Source: Euryodendron excelsum
Taxonomy: Eukaryota > Streptophyta > Magnoliopsida > Ericales > Pentaphylacaceae
Direction of reading: 5' to 3'
Length of the DNA: 64,000 nucleotides
NCBI GenBank assembly: GCA_033060915.1
Contig: CM065386.1
Span: 2,444,001 to 2,508,000, forward strand
Made by a program: the position numbers and the translations under genes. Positions 34,684 to 46,712 of this stretch are shown piece after piece (position 1 is the stretch's first letter; each line of letters opens with the position of its first letter). The notes under the pieces are model-generated. The model made no database searches. It was not told the DNA's origin and saw only the letters and a list, made by a program, of their open reading frames with translations.

Positions 34684-37318
34684 ATGGGTATCGACAGATT
34701 CATTCTACGTTTTCTCAATTCTCTTCTTCAACCTTATCTTCTGCATTGTGCTGATCTTGAAAAAACCCTAATGTTTTACAGGTATCTCTCGGGATTCCAT
34801 GCACAAGAGGCGTGCCACCGGAGGAAAGAAGAAGGCTTGGAGGAAGAAGAGAAAGTAATAACCCTTGCAACTCTCCTTTTAATCTTTGAAAGCCTTTTGT
34901 CTTTTTAGATTCATTTCGAGTCTCTGAGTAATGAGCTTGTCATTTTGTCGAAGAACTTACAAAATTTACGTTGTTTAGTGTTTCTGAAAATGGGTCGCTC
35001 ATGATATCCGAAACTCTAGTGTGATTCGTTTATTGTCTCTGTATTTTCTTTTTCTTTTTTTTTTGTGATTCCATAAAACACTAGTCCATGCGTATTCGTT
35101 TACCCTATCTGATTACTTGTTTTATTGTTTTTTTAATTTTCTAAGTTATATTCATCATTACTCGCTTATTGTTTTAGTTTACTGGGTTTATTGAATTTTT
35201 TGAAGCTCTAGTCAGGGATGATTTTTAGTATAAATGATTAAGGGACTCGTATTTCCAATACTCAATATCTTGTATCTGAGTGATGGTCATGTTATAATCT
35301 CCATATCATTGATTTGTGTTATTTTTGGTTGGTTTTCTCAACATCTCCTCCATCCTAATCAGCTTAGATTTGTTTATTTAATCGGATTGTGGTCTCAGAT
35401 TTTAATTCATTATTACCTAGCATTGTTAGAATTTTCAAAGCCCTAGTCACTTTACTTTGGCTCATTGACGCCTGGTTAGAAATTTTATAACACTAAATCA
35501 TTTCTTTGTGTGATGCCCATACATAGTTTGCATGTCTGATTAATGTGTTATTTTTATCCGTCAAGGTACGAGCTTGGAAGACAACCTGCTAACACAAAGT
35601 TGTCAAGCAACAAGACAGTTAGGAGGGTAAGAGTTCGTGGTGGGAATGTGAAGTGGCGTGCATTGAGGTTGGATACTGGAAACTATTCTTGGGGGAGTGA
35701 GGCCGTGACACGGAAGTCTCGTATTTTGGATGTGGTTTATAATGCATCTAATAATGAGTTGGTCCGGACCCAGACATTGGTGAAGGGTGCAATTGTTCAG
35801 GTTGATGCAGCTCCATTTAAGCAATGGTATCTGCAGCACTATGGAGTTGACATTGGTCGCAAGAAGAAAACAACTGCTTTGGCCAAAAAAGAAGGAGAGG
35901 TGAGAGATTTTGTTACCTATTGTATCAGTTGGTGTCTTTCATTTTATTTGTTGGTTGTGCTTCATTTAATTGGAGTTGCTATTCTTTATTTTTATTTTGT
36001 GGTTGCTTCTGAATTTTTTTGAAGAAATTAAGACTCTCACCTAGCACTACTGTATATATTTAACTGAGGCTGGATTTGTCTTACTGCATAGTTGTTTTTG
36101 GCATTTTTTTTATAAATATGTTATGATATTGGTGATAAAATACGAACTAGATGCAATTATTCAGGAAGTAGTTAAATTTAATATGTTTCCATGCCCTCCC
36201 AACCCCCAACCCCTGCACCCAACACTCAAAAACCAAATATACATTGGATGGGAATGCAGTGTTATGGTTGAATTGTATATGTTAACAGAATGGTCTCACT
36301 GTCTGCTGTTAATGTTTATCTTGCTACTTTTCTTATAAGGGCTGTATGGTCTCTGCTATTGGAATGACAAAATGTATTAGGTGCTGAAGGTTAGTGGACA
36401 TTTCGTGCTGTAAATGAGGCAAACCCATTGGACATATCAACTAGAACTTTATATTTTTGTTCCATCATCTTCATTTGAACTCATATATCTGTCTTGTTAT
36501 GGACCCTAATGTTGAGCGATTGAGTGTTTTTTTCATTCCTTGTGATCCTTTCTCTGCCTTTTAACCTTCATCTAGATTATCAGATTGCTTGAGTCCTTTT
36601 GTGGTGACTTATTTTATATTGAAAGTGTGTACATTAATTCTGTTATGTGTAGTGAAGTGTGGTCTTACCATTCTTCAGCTTATCAATATCCATTTCCACT
36701 TAAAATACAACAATGACCAGAAATTACTTAAAAAAAATGAACAAAAATTATATGTAACCAAACAATTCTTTTTTTTCTTTCTTGCTGTCTATTTGTGCAT
36801 GTATTGGGTAACTGGAAGTAGATTTGTTATGCAGACATTTTGGAAAGAGTATGTTTTCAGTGTATCAATATGATAGATATGGTTAAGATTATCTGTTAGA
36901 AATCATTAAACAAATCCTCCTAATAATGGCTCTTGGCATCTTCTTCCTTGTCCAATAAAATAGGAGGGTGATGCGGCTACTGAAGAGGCAAAGAAGAGCA
37001 ACCATGTCGTGAGAAAACTGGAGAAACGTCAACAGGATCGCAAGCTTGACCCTCACGTTGAAGAGCAATTTGGTGGTGGGCGATTGTTGGCTGCAATCTC
37101 ATCCCGACCTGGCCAGTGTGGTCGTGCTGATGGGTATGCAATTTTATCTTCCCCTTTCTGCTGGTGTTCATTTATCTTCTTTTATGATGGTGGTTTTTGT
37201 TTACCTGATGTGGTGCACGGACTGCTTTATCAGGTATATATTGGAGGGCAAAGAGCTGGAGTTCTACATGAAGAAGCTCCAGAGGAAGAAAGGAAAGGGT
37301 GCTGGAGGTGCTGCTTGA
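34684..37318 (+). CDS. RPS8: 40S ribosomal protein S8 (eS8)
   Basis: Five exons: 34684-34687, 34782-34854, 35566-35899, 36964-37133 and 37234-37318, giving 221 aa, the normal size for plant eS8. The first coding exon has only four bases (ATGG). The joined N terminus reads [19 protein letters not shown], the classic eS8 start. It is followed by [11 protein letters not shown], a long conserved block with [11 protein letters not shown], and a C terminus ending in a Lys/Gly-rich KGKGAGGAA. It is a structural protein of the small cytosolic ribosomal subunit that binds 18S rRNA. All introns are GT-AG. The upstream region carries site II and telo-box motifs expected for ribosomal-protein genes. Confidence 0.97.
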
Positions 37319-38367
37319 AGTTTTCTTTAATCTGAATTGCATCTTTAGAAACCTTGATCTCAATTTTCCCATTTTTTCCTTTATTCTCAAGGCATGGAAC
37401 TGAAGATTGGTTGAGCTGTCAGTTAGCTTTGAACATTTTATTCTGACATTGTTGAATTTTGAATGGTTACTATCAACATTAATTTTGGCTTTTGATGTTT
37501 TTAAATTTTGAGTGGGGCAGAATTCTTGTATCTTCATTCCTTCAGTTGCCTGTTCTGTGCCAGTGAGAAATTAGATGTTGACAACAAACAAAAAAAAAAA
37601 AAAAGAGAAGGTAGATGTTAATAGGGCTATTAAAAAGGTTCCTCTTTTGGGATATTTCTGGGAAGATCAGATCCAATTAGATTCATTAACCCTGCCAGGA
37701 TCTATAATCATAACCAAACGGTACAATGTTTCTTGACGGCCTGCTACCATAGGTGTTGCACCTTTGAAAAAAATACCCATATATGAAAACCAATTATTGA
37801 AGTACCCTATGGTACACTAGAAAAAAACACCCATACATGAAAACCAACAATTGAAGTACTCTATGGTACAATAGGACATTTGTTCAGTGTATAACTAACA
37901 AAAGAATGGGTCTTCCTAGCAAAATCAGTACACTCCTGGGACTCACTCCCTAACAAATATTGAAAAAATTGGAAGGTACGTTAACGAGTGTTAGTGAAGA
38001 AAATATACTGTCATGCTTTCTTCAATCGACCTCTCTTGGTGATCTTCCGCGAGAATTCTGCCAATCATTTGCACCCGAGTTCTCTATACATTCTTCACAT
38101 ACCCATTAGTTTGCAGCGCCTCCAAAATGGTTGACAGTTAAAACTCTCTGAAAGTCGAGTCTTTTCTTCATTTTGATAACCTGTTGAAATTGTTTGAAAA
38201 CAGCAAAAGCACACTAACCTGAAACCCACAGGAAGAATAAAACTCAAAACCATGAATCCATGGGCTCCAGTATCAACATTCTGAATGCGTAGAGGGCGCC
38301 CTGTCGCATTGCTTTCACTTTCCAGCAATTAAGGGTAAAACTGCTTCATCCAAACAATATGCATTTT
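37319..38367. other. Intergenic, convergent 3' ends, with a 54-bp tandem duplication
   Basis: This holds the 3' UTRs of eS8 (+) and XYLT (-). Two 54-bp units (37766-37819 and 37820-37873) repeat with seven or so differences. Each runs from gaaaaaaa(t/c)acccata through gaagtac(c/t)ctatggtaca. No gene is supported. Confidence 0.7.
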
Positions 38368-41300
38368 TCAGCATTCAAGACTTCTCATTATGCTGCTGAG
38401 CTTATCGATAACCTCTGAAGGATTGGCATTGGATCCAGCCAGATATATGGCATGATACTCCAACCCTTTCCACTGGGCAATTAAAGCAAAATGTGGACGC
38501 CTGTATTCACTGCTAATGATCTCTAATACCACTGTTTTTGGAGTTGCAGAAACTATGTGAGTGAGTCCTGCTCCATGAGCACCAATAATGACTGAAGCAT
38601 CTTGAATGGCTCGTACTTGCTCTTTCATGGGCATGTGTGCGAACAATCCGTTGATTAGGTTTATTTTGCATTCCAGATGATTTGAAACCCAACCCTTTAA
38701 AGCATCAAAGACCTGTTGTTCATTGCTAAGCCTTGATTCAACTTTACCACCATGTCGTGGATGAGCTAAATAATCCTCACGCCGGACGAAGAGTATATTG
38801 TGACCTGAGACTGGCTTTGAGGTACGTTGTCTATTTACTGGAAATCCAAAAGCTGCTCTTATCATCTCTCCGAACTCAGATAATCGTGCAGTTTGTTTAT
38901 CATCAGGTTTTTGCCACAAATCATGTGCAGAAGCTCCATGACAATTGATATCTTCTGACAGCCCCTTAAATAGGGCAGTTTCGTATCCCAAAGGTGAGAG
39001 GATAGCATGGCGAAAACAGACCGGACTGCTAAAGTTTTTGGCATATCTGAGGCTTGAAAACAATGCCCTCCATGTTTCTTCCAAGGGTGCCTGAAATTTT
39101 TTGCCAGAGGAAGAGAGATCAGTATGTTAACTCATGCAGCACGGGCTGGTGTTTATTTAGCTACAAAAGGCGAAACAAGTGGATCATAACAAGTAGAGAA
39201 AAGAAGGAAAAAAACAGCTAGAAGCTGGGTGCTATAAATCTAATTTGCACATCTTTACTAGCATAAAATTGGTTATTGATGCATAGTTCAATGGGAAAAC
39301 AACAACAAAAAAGTCCTCAACAGCGTATTCTTAGTTTTTGCTTGCATTGAAGTCACTAAAAAAGTGAAGCACGTTAATTGAAATGAGTGTGTGAGGAAGA
39401 ACATGGGGTAGGTCAAGCAGCATTTGGCATATTAGCTGAATTCAATCAGTCATATCAACCAAGTAGTTTGTATCACTGGCTACTTTGATGTCAATATGAT
39501 GTCAATTGAAACTCTACAACAGTTGAGATAACAAGAAGAAACAGTAAACAGGTATAACGAATGAAGAAGAGGAAGAAGTGAAATACTGAAATTAGATTTA
39601 AAAAGTCCGATGAAAGCAAATTGTCCAGTCTGAATAATAAAAAGCAGTTGAAATAATAGAACACCGTTTCTTTGAAAGAGGGAAAAATAAAATAAAGAAA
39701 GAAAATCAGATGCAAAAAGAGTAGACGGAGAACATTGCTCGTGAACGGAGAAAAATCTAGAGTCACATGTAAGGCAACAAGAAGTCCTGTGGAAGCAATT
39801 TCTGTAATTTTGTTCACATTTCAGGAATATCTGAGAGTACAAACTTCAGTGCTTTTGAGGGTCTTGGGATCCAGGTCTACTTTCTTTGTCTTTTATTTCT
39901 CCATTTTTTTTAAACCACAAATCTTGGTCATGATTGCCATGGATTAAACCAAAGTTATGGCCATGAATGAAGTCAAATAGAAAAGATTGCCCCACATAGC
40001 CAACCTGTAACTGCAATTAAGGTTTGTTCAGTTGAGAACCACAGATCTAGGTCATGTTTGAATAGCGAGATTTTCAGGATCCTGAACAACACTGACGGAC
40101 CAATAAAAGTGCCATTTGAGATAAATTTTGCACTGATATATCCTTCAGAAAAATATTCGTCCCCCTAATGCCACTATTCTCTCTGTTACTTGCAGAACAA
40201 AAGCAGGAATATACAATAATCATTTACTGAAATTAGATCAGCAGATTTCTGCCATATGGCAAAAAAAGATGCCAGATTCCAAAGATTAAATGAATAAGAA
40301 TTTGAGCACACATACCTCACAATGGCCATCTACAAAAACCAAATGAGGTCGATAAGGCAACCCAGTAACTCTAGAAGCCACATATGCACTGTACCAATCT
40401 GTAACTGTGTGGAAAAGATTCGCATACTCAAAACGTGTGACAAGAAGCGTGGGCTCCTCAACCCACTGCAACAAGAGATTTTTGTGTCAGACATATAACA
40501 GCACAATAGAAATTTTTGTTATAAGACTAAAAAGGCGGCAAGTGTTATGTGAAAACCAAAAACCTTAAAGCTTGGATCAAGGATTTGGTGATGGAAAAGA
40601 AAAGGAAAAAGAAAATATGAGAGAAAAGAGAACAAAAATCCTCTTTCATTTTGTTCTCTTTTCCCTCACCTTTTTCTTTTTCTTTGATTTTCCCTTGATA
40701 AATCTGGGTTCCAAACACAACATAAAGGTGCTCTTTCCTTTGCTCTTTTAACCATGTTTATAAAGGGTTAATGGTGCCATAAGTGGAATCTTTCCACTCA
40801 TTAAAGGTTGTCCCAAGAAATTCCCATATCGTCTTATTCATCTCTAGAGCCTATTTTTTTTTCCCAGAGTCCCCACCTATTTTAACCTTGCTAACTCCAT
40901 TTGTCAAATTTTAAATTAACTTTTTCATATGTTTTGATGAGACTGTCCAAATTCCAATGGGCAGACCAACTGTATCAAGTGAAAAGTAATTATTTTTAAG
41001 GTATTCATTCCACCATTGACTTCATATCATGCTAAACATCACTTAACCATCTACAATTCCACTTAATTCAATACTTACCTTATGAGGACTTAAGAATTTA
41101 TTTGTTTGGATACTATTATTATAGAGCCATTTTAAGACAATTTACGGGACTGTAGGTTACAGAAGTTGTAGTCAAAGTGTTACAATGCTTGTGGGCTTTT
41201 CCCCTGCATAAAGCAAAGAGGGATTTGGTAACACAGTATCATCAAAAGCAATTGAATTTTCGGTCATAAGTGATGGAGAAAACACTTACGAATTCCAAAC

Positions 41301-42809
41301 TACAGATACTGCAAAAATGTTAAGGCAGCATTTACCAAACTAGAGGATTATGTGATCAAAAACCCAACCAAAAAGCTAATTTGTTAGAAATTGAAGTCCC
41401 TGACACTCTGGAAGTGAATTTTAAATAGTTTCAGAGTGCATTCAATTACTTTCCATATCAGGATAAAGAATATTCATTCTTTCAGTAATGATGTCATTTA
41501 TTTCAACTGATTAGTTTAGCCCCTGATAATTTAAAGCAAATCAAATTTCTATTAGAAGTAGCATCAACAATTGCAAATTTAAGCATTTCAAGTCCCAGAT
41601 CACAGAACATAATTAAATTAACACCAACTCATCATCAACATCTAAAGTTTGTAACTTCAATTGAAAAAAAACAAAGATAAATCCTAACCAGCATATTTCA
41701 ACAATTATCAATGGAGAAAACACCTAACAAAGCTCAAACTATACATCCCACAGCACCATCCAACCAGCATACTCCAAAACTAGAAACCTTACTAGATCAA
41801 ACACAACACCAAAGCTTATTCTTGAGCACTTGATGTCAGTGACAATAAATTCAGTGGCTTAAGAACTAGTTTGGTGGATTAAATCGGTAACTTTCCAGAT
41901 TAGGATACAAGCATTCATACTTTACCGATTGCAATATCATTCATTTCAACTACACAAATCCTAGATCTTAAAAAAAAAATCAATTCTGCATTCTTAGCAT
42001 CTTCAATGATTAGAATCTTAATGCAATTCGGAGTCCTGGATCATAGGAAACTATCAAATAAGTGCCAATTCATCATCAACATCTAAAAGTTCGCAACTTA
42101 AACAATTAAAAGAAACAAAAATGCTAACCTCAGAGCATTTGAAGTCTTTGGCACCAACTAAGTGAATCGAATTGACCAAATCACGCATTGTGTGCTTCGA
42201 AATCGCACCGTGCTGCACGTACTGATTAAGGAAGTCAGCATCCACAAGCTTCCGACGATGACTCGATCGACCCACAACCTCGATATCGAAAGCTCCGGAT
42301 TCGAATGCCGGTAATTCCTCATCCTCTCCCCTCCCGATGACAGCCTCCAACCTCTCTCCTCCAATCGACATCCTTATCTTCTCCGGGTGCATCCGAATCC
42401 TCCCACCTTCGCATATCGAACTCCGCAACGTCTCACTGTAAAAGCACCTAAACCACCCTCCGCCTCCGCCACCGGCAAAGGCCAATTTCCGCTGATCATC
42501 CGGCGAGGATTTGAGAACATCGATCCGGTGAGTGAAGCCGTTGCCGAAGTAGCCCTCGCACGATCTGAAGGAGACGTTGGGGTTCAGAGACCATGGGAGG
42601 TACGAAGGCAAGATTGGCCATGGCTTGGCGAGGAACTGCTGGTGGTTTGACGTTAGGGTATGGCGGTTTCCGGAGGAGGATTGGTGGTTTTCCGATGCGA
42701 GCTTGTGACGGAAGTGATCGGGGTGGGAGGAAAAGTAGAGGTAGAGAGAGATTGAGTTGAAAGCGAAGAGAGAGAGGAGGATTTTGAGACGACTCCTGTT
42801 CATATTCAT
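38368..42809 (-). CDS. XYLT: Beta-1,2-xylosyltransferase (GT61)
   Basis: Three exons read on the minus strand: 42809-42129, 40465-40316 and 39090-38368, giving 517 aa. It transfers xylose from UDP-xylose to the core mannose of N-glycans in the medial Golgi, producing plant-type glycans. The N terminus is short and basic, then a hydrophobic signal anchor (about residues 8-25, LKILLSLFAFNSISLYLYF), then a Ser/His/Gln-rich stem. The catalytic part includes WPILPSYLPWSLNPNVSFRSCEGYFGNG, given here only as a landmark split over exon 1 (WPILPSYLPWSLNPN, then SCEGYFGNG). It also has the GT61 landmark IIGAHGAGLTHIV in exon 3. A Gly run (seven residues at about 116) looks lineage-specific. The alternative upstream Met pair (MNM) leaves the start uncertain by two residues. 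Donor 1 is GTTAGC. Confidence 0.95.
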
Positions 42810-43164
42810 TTAGATTCTCTCTCTACTCTCTCTCTCTCTCTCTACAGAGCTTCTTTCCGTGGTTTTAGTGTTTTTGTGTCTCTGTAACTGAGAGGGTTTC
42901 GCAGGACGTAACGCCCGTTAAGTTCTTTGACTTGATGTTGACCAACGGAATAATGACGCGTGGTTTATAGAACACGAGTTTGCTCATGGGGCAGGTTACG
43001 AGTTGGTTAGGTTAGGTTTTTCTAAATTCCAAAAGGGGGAGAGAGTTAATTGTGTGGGCGAGCTCACGCAACTTCTGTGGTCCGTTTCTAGTTTTACTTT
43101 GATTTCATTTCATTGGCCTGATCTCTCTCTAATTGATCCCATTTCCATTTCCATGCATCTTAAT

Positions 43165-43286
43165 ACCAATAGACGATGAGGATTGGCCCAGTGGAACAGA
43201 GACCCCACACTCTTGGTCGTGGTTTCGAATACCTCTCCTTCCAAAAAGACTGTGATGGCATGTCCCTTCATTTAAACTAGTTATAA

Positions 43287-43300
<14 letters not shown>
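43165..43300 (+). mobile_element. Candidate tRNA-derived SINE
   Basis: The stretch has an A-box-like GATTGGCCCAGTGG (about 43182) and a B-box-like GGTTTCGAATACC (about 43222), spaced as in a Pol III internal promoter. An AT-rich tail follows, running into a TA repeat. Target duplications were not found, so the ends are approximate. Confidence 0.45.
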
Positions 43301-43318
<18 letters not shown>

Positions 43319-43441
43319 CAATTTAAAGGATAACTCATAATAACAAATGTGAAGTTCCCTTTACATACTCTAAATTTAGAAATTTTTGGTTTGGATGCAT
43401 ATTAAAAAAAAGCAATGTTTTACAAAAAAAAAAAAAAATTA

Positions 43442-43566
43442 TACAGAATTTATCACCAGAATTATATGGTTGGATAAGAGTCATTCGTTTTAAAACAAAA
43501 CACCTATTATAATGACTCTTAATTATAATAATGCCACTGTTACGTTATTCTGATAGAGTTTCTGTA
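43442..43566. mobile_element. Small MITE-like element
   Basis: The left end TACAGAATTTATCACCAGAAT and the right end, read in reverse complement, TACAGAAACTCTATCAGAAT are imperfect inverted repeats about 20 bases long. The interior shares 'aaaacacctattat' and 'tgccac' with a related stretch at about 47330-47380. Confidence 0.45.
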
Positions 43567-44469
43567 CAAATTTTTTTAAAAATAAAACATTTTATTTATA
43601 AAAAGAAACAGGGCACCCAACCAACCTCATTGAGAGATGACTGTATTTACAAGCTGAGGATACCTGCAGGTACCAGGAAACTAGATGGAAAGTTGTTGTT
43701 TTGTATGACCAGAATCAATACAGTATAGTTGACCAAACTTGATTATTGCATATGAGAATATCTTGTGAACCATCAAGACTCAACGAAACAACAAAATCAA
43801 CCATGTTAGTGACTTTGAATCCTGATGTAGCATGGAAGAACAGGATCATTCCAGCCCAGGATTTTATGGTAGCAATTTGGCCCCACTATTCCCACAGTCT
43901 TCCTTGTCATTATCAGCATCATGGTCTTTAATCATCAAGATTCAACTACAGTGTTAGGTCTACTGTTTGCTGAAATCATGATCCACACACCAAAAACTCA
44001 ATCCATGTAATGGTGGATCCAGATCTCTTTTCTTTTCTTTATTCTTTTTCTTTTGTCTTGAAAGATGAAATTTTATGCTAGTCAATTCAAAAAAAAAAAA
44101 AAATTTACCAAGTTGAAGTGTTGTTTGTCTAAATAGAGCAAGGTACCAAATGTTGCTCAAGTAGTCCACTAGAGTTTGGTCCAATGACCAAATTTTAAAG
44201 TTATGTTTGAATTTTGAATTTATGGAGAGAAAAGCAAATGAAATGAAAGAAATTAAAATTATTTATTTTTCTTAATTAAATTAAAAAAATGAGAAAAAAA
44301 TGAATAGGATATTTAGCAAAAAGAAACCCATTTTTCATTTCGTTTTTATTTTTTTTCTTGACAAATTTAATATCCAAACATAGCAATAGAATTTCATATG
44401 TTCATTGAGGGTTTAATTTTTTATTCTTACATATAATCCTTAAAAGGCCAAAAGAAATTCAAAAGGAGT

Positions 44470-44535
<66 letters not shown>
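44470..44535. repeat. 66-bp uninterrupted poly-G tract
   Basis: Sixty-six consecutive G residues follow ggagt and end at gattgaactc, about 130 bp beyond the pirin stop codon. On the pirin-sense strand this is poly-C. It could be real or an assembly or sequencing artefact. Confidence 0.9.
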
Positions 44536-44536
<1 letters not shown>

Positions 44537-44667
44537 TTGAACTCAAGGACAAGGGCACACAGCCACAAGCATAATTGATCTTTAATCATTCATTTAGAGG
44601 TACACAATAGCAACTTTTATTTCCATTTCAAGTTGAAATCAAATAATTAACAGAAAAAAAAATAATG

Positions 44668-46712
44668 CTAATAGTCATGATCAAGTGTGGCTTCAGATTT
44701 CCAATGCCTGGCTTTCTCGAATCCATTGATGCAATTTTCATAATCTTCAATAGTCTGGTCAATCTCTTCCTGAGTGTTCATCACAAAAGGACCAAACTGC
44801 ACCACTGGCTCACCCAAGGGTTCACCTCCAACCAAAATGAACCTGAGGGGTTTGGAGGACTTGTTCCAAGCCTCAAAACCATCCCCACTGCCTAGAAGAA
44901 GAAGATGGTGGGAAGTTACAGGCAAAGACTTTGAGTTCCCAAAGACTCCTTCACCTTCCAAGACATACACAAAGGCATTCCAAGACGTAGGAATTGGCTG
45001 CTGCAGATGAGCTCCTGGCTTTAGAGTAAAGTCCAAATACATGGTGGGTGTCCTTGTATATACTGGTGATTTGGCTCCCAAGGCCTCGCCGGCTATTACT
45101 CTGACCTTGACACCATCTTTTGAAGCTTCTGCAATGTCCTTACTCTCTATTTCTTGATACCTTGGCTCAATCCTGTGGTTAAACAAAACCATAAAATGAT
45201 CAGATGAGTTTTGAATTGGTCTGCAAATTTAGTGACAAAATAACAGAAAAGGGTTGATCCCATGAGCACTATCTTTACAAAAAAGTGTATAGCCAGAAGC
45301 ACAAGGTCCAAACCAATCATTGTCAAGGATGCCTTTTTTTCATTGTGGGATCCAAATAGAAGGCACGCATGAGGATGTACATATTGGGGGCAGGAAGCAC
45401 ACTGAATTTGAGCTGCATGTAAAGCACTTTTGGAAAGCAACCCATGATAATACATCATGGTAGTCATAAAGAGACCATTTGACTTTCCATTGCTATACAG
45501 ATATGAGGATATACTTACATTTTATGTTTGGAGGAGAGGTTGATCCACAACTGTAAGCCCGTTTGAGTTCCCTGAGCTGCAGGCATTTCTGAGTGAACGA
45601 TCCCTCTTCCGGCAGTCATCCATTGCAAATCACCAGCTCCTATGTTCCCCTTATGTCCCTCAAAATCTTCATGTGTTACAGCACCCTGATGACAGAATCA
45701 AGTTGGGGGTGAAGATAATGCCAATAGTTGTAATTCATCTCATGAAGTTCACACAACTTGGGAAACACAAAAAAAAAAAAAAAAAAAAAAATCAACTATC
45801 CTCTACAAATGCATTACAGCCTATCATTTTTCATTATACACCTCCATAGCTACTAAGACGTAGTCCCACCACCTTAATTCAATCTTCTATTTTAGAACTA
45901 ATAAACAAGAAGACAAATGGGAGTTCCTTTGTAAGTTACACAATCACATCAAACTGACTAATTACCCATAAATAATAATAAATGAATTAGCTTTTTTGTG
46001 GTTGTTGAAAAAAGGTATAATAAAGAACAATTTAATGCTACAACCTCTTCATAAAGAAATACTAAATGAGGCCTATCCCTACAAACAAAAAATGGGGTTG
46101 CTTTATCCTAGGCTCTGTGAGTTTCTCTGAAAGAAGCATTAGGAGAAGTTCAATAGATGGAAAAAGTAATTGACATATATACCTGCAACATGTAGGTGAC
46201 TGTTTCAAACCCTGTTAAACACAAAACAAAAGAAATGGATTCAACTCAAATAATAGGCAGAGCAATCTTTTCTGAAGTTAAATACAGAGGCCGAAAAAAA
46301 AAAAGGGGTCAAGAATCAAACCTCTGTGTGGATGATCAGGAAACCCAGCAGGTGCAGAAACTGCAATATCAACAACAAAGTTTCAAAGATTATTACACAC
46401 AGAACAAATGTATGTGTTTATCAAAGAGAGGAAAGCAGAGAGACCCACGTGAGAATTCATCCAGCACAAGAAAAGGATCGAAGTATTTCAGTTCAAATCT
46501 GAAGAAAGAACAAAAACCCATTTAGCAAAACAGGTCAAATCTCAATTAGACATGAAAGAAAAAAGGGAAAAAAAAAAAACATTTTCGGTTCCTATGCTTC
46601 GTCGGTTTTACCTCCCTATGCTTCTTCTAACAATGGCTCCAACACCTTCATGTTGAGGCCTGGCCAGAAACTTTCTGACCACAACGCGAGCTTCTTTGAG
46701 AACATTAGACAT
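44668..46712 (-). CDS. PRN: Pirin-like cupin protein
   Basis: Six exons read on the minus strand: 46712-46612, 46498-46449, 46360-46322, 46211-46183, 45685-45519 and 45172-44668, giving 296 aa. Pirins are iron-binding bicupin proteins of nucleus and cytosol. In Arabidopsis PRN1 interacts with the G-protein alpha subunit and acts in light and ABA responses, and PRN2 affects lignin. The iron ligands of the N-terminal cupin are visible: His60 and His62 in DHPHRG, and His104 and Glu106 in GRGIVHSEMP. The body also has YFDPFLVLDEF and, in the second cupin, SWNAFVYVLEGEGVFG. Exon 4 is only 29 bases. All joints are GT-AG. A TG-rich leader and GA repeats (about 46788-46810) lie upstream. The particular Arabidopsis paralogue is not assigned. 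Confidence 0.93.

Larger units (their letters stand above)
42810..44667. other. Intergenic: XYLT promoter side, SINE-like element, MITE and poly-G
   Basis: No gene is supported. A CT-rich leader (about 42815-42842) precedes XYLT. The rest holds a tRNA-like SINE candidate (about 43165-43300), a TA microsatellite (about 43286-43306), a small MITE (43442-43566) and the poly-G tract (44470-44535), followed by the pirin 3' flank. Confidence 0.5.

Noticed and set aside
38095..38328. Minus-strand frame just after the XYLT stop
   Set aside because: It lies in the XYLT 3' region, is not in a continuing exon context, and matches no family I know.
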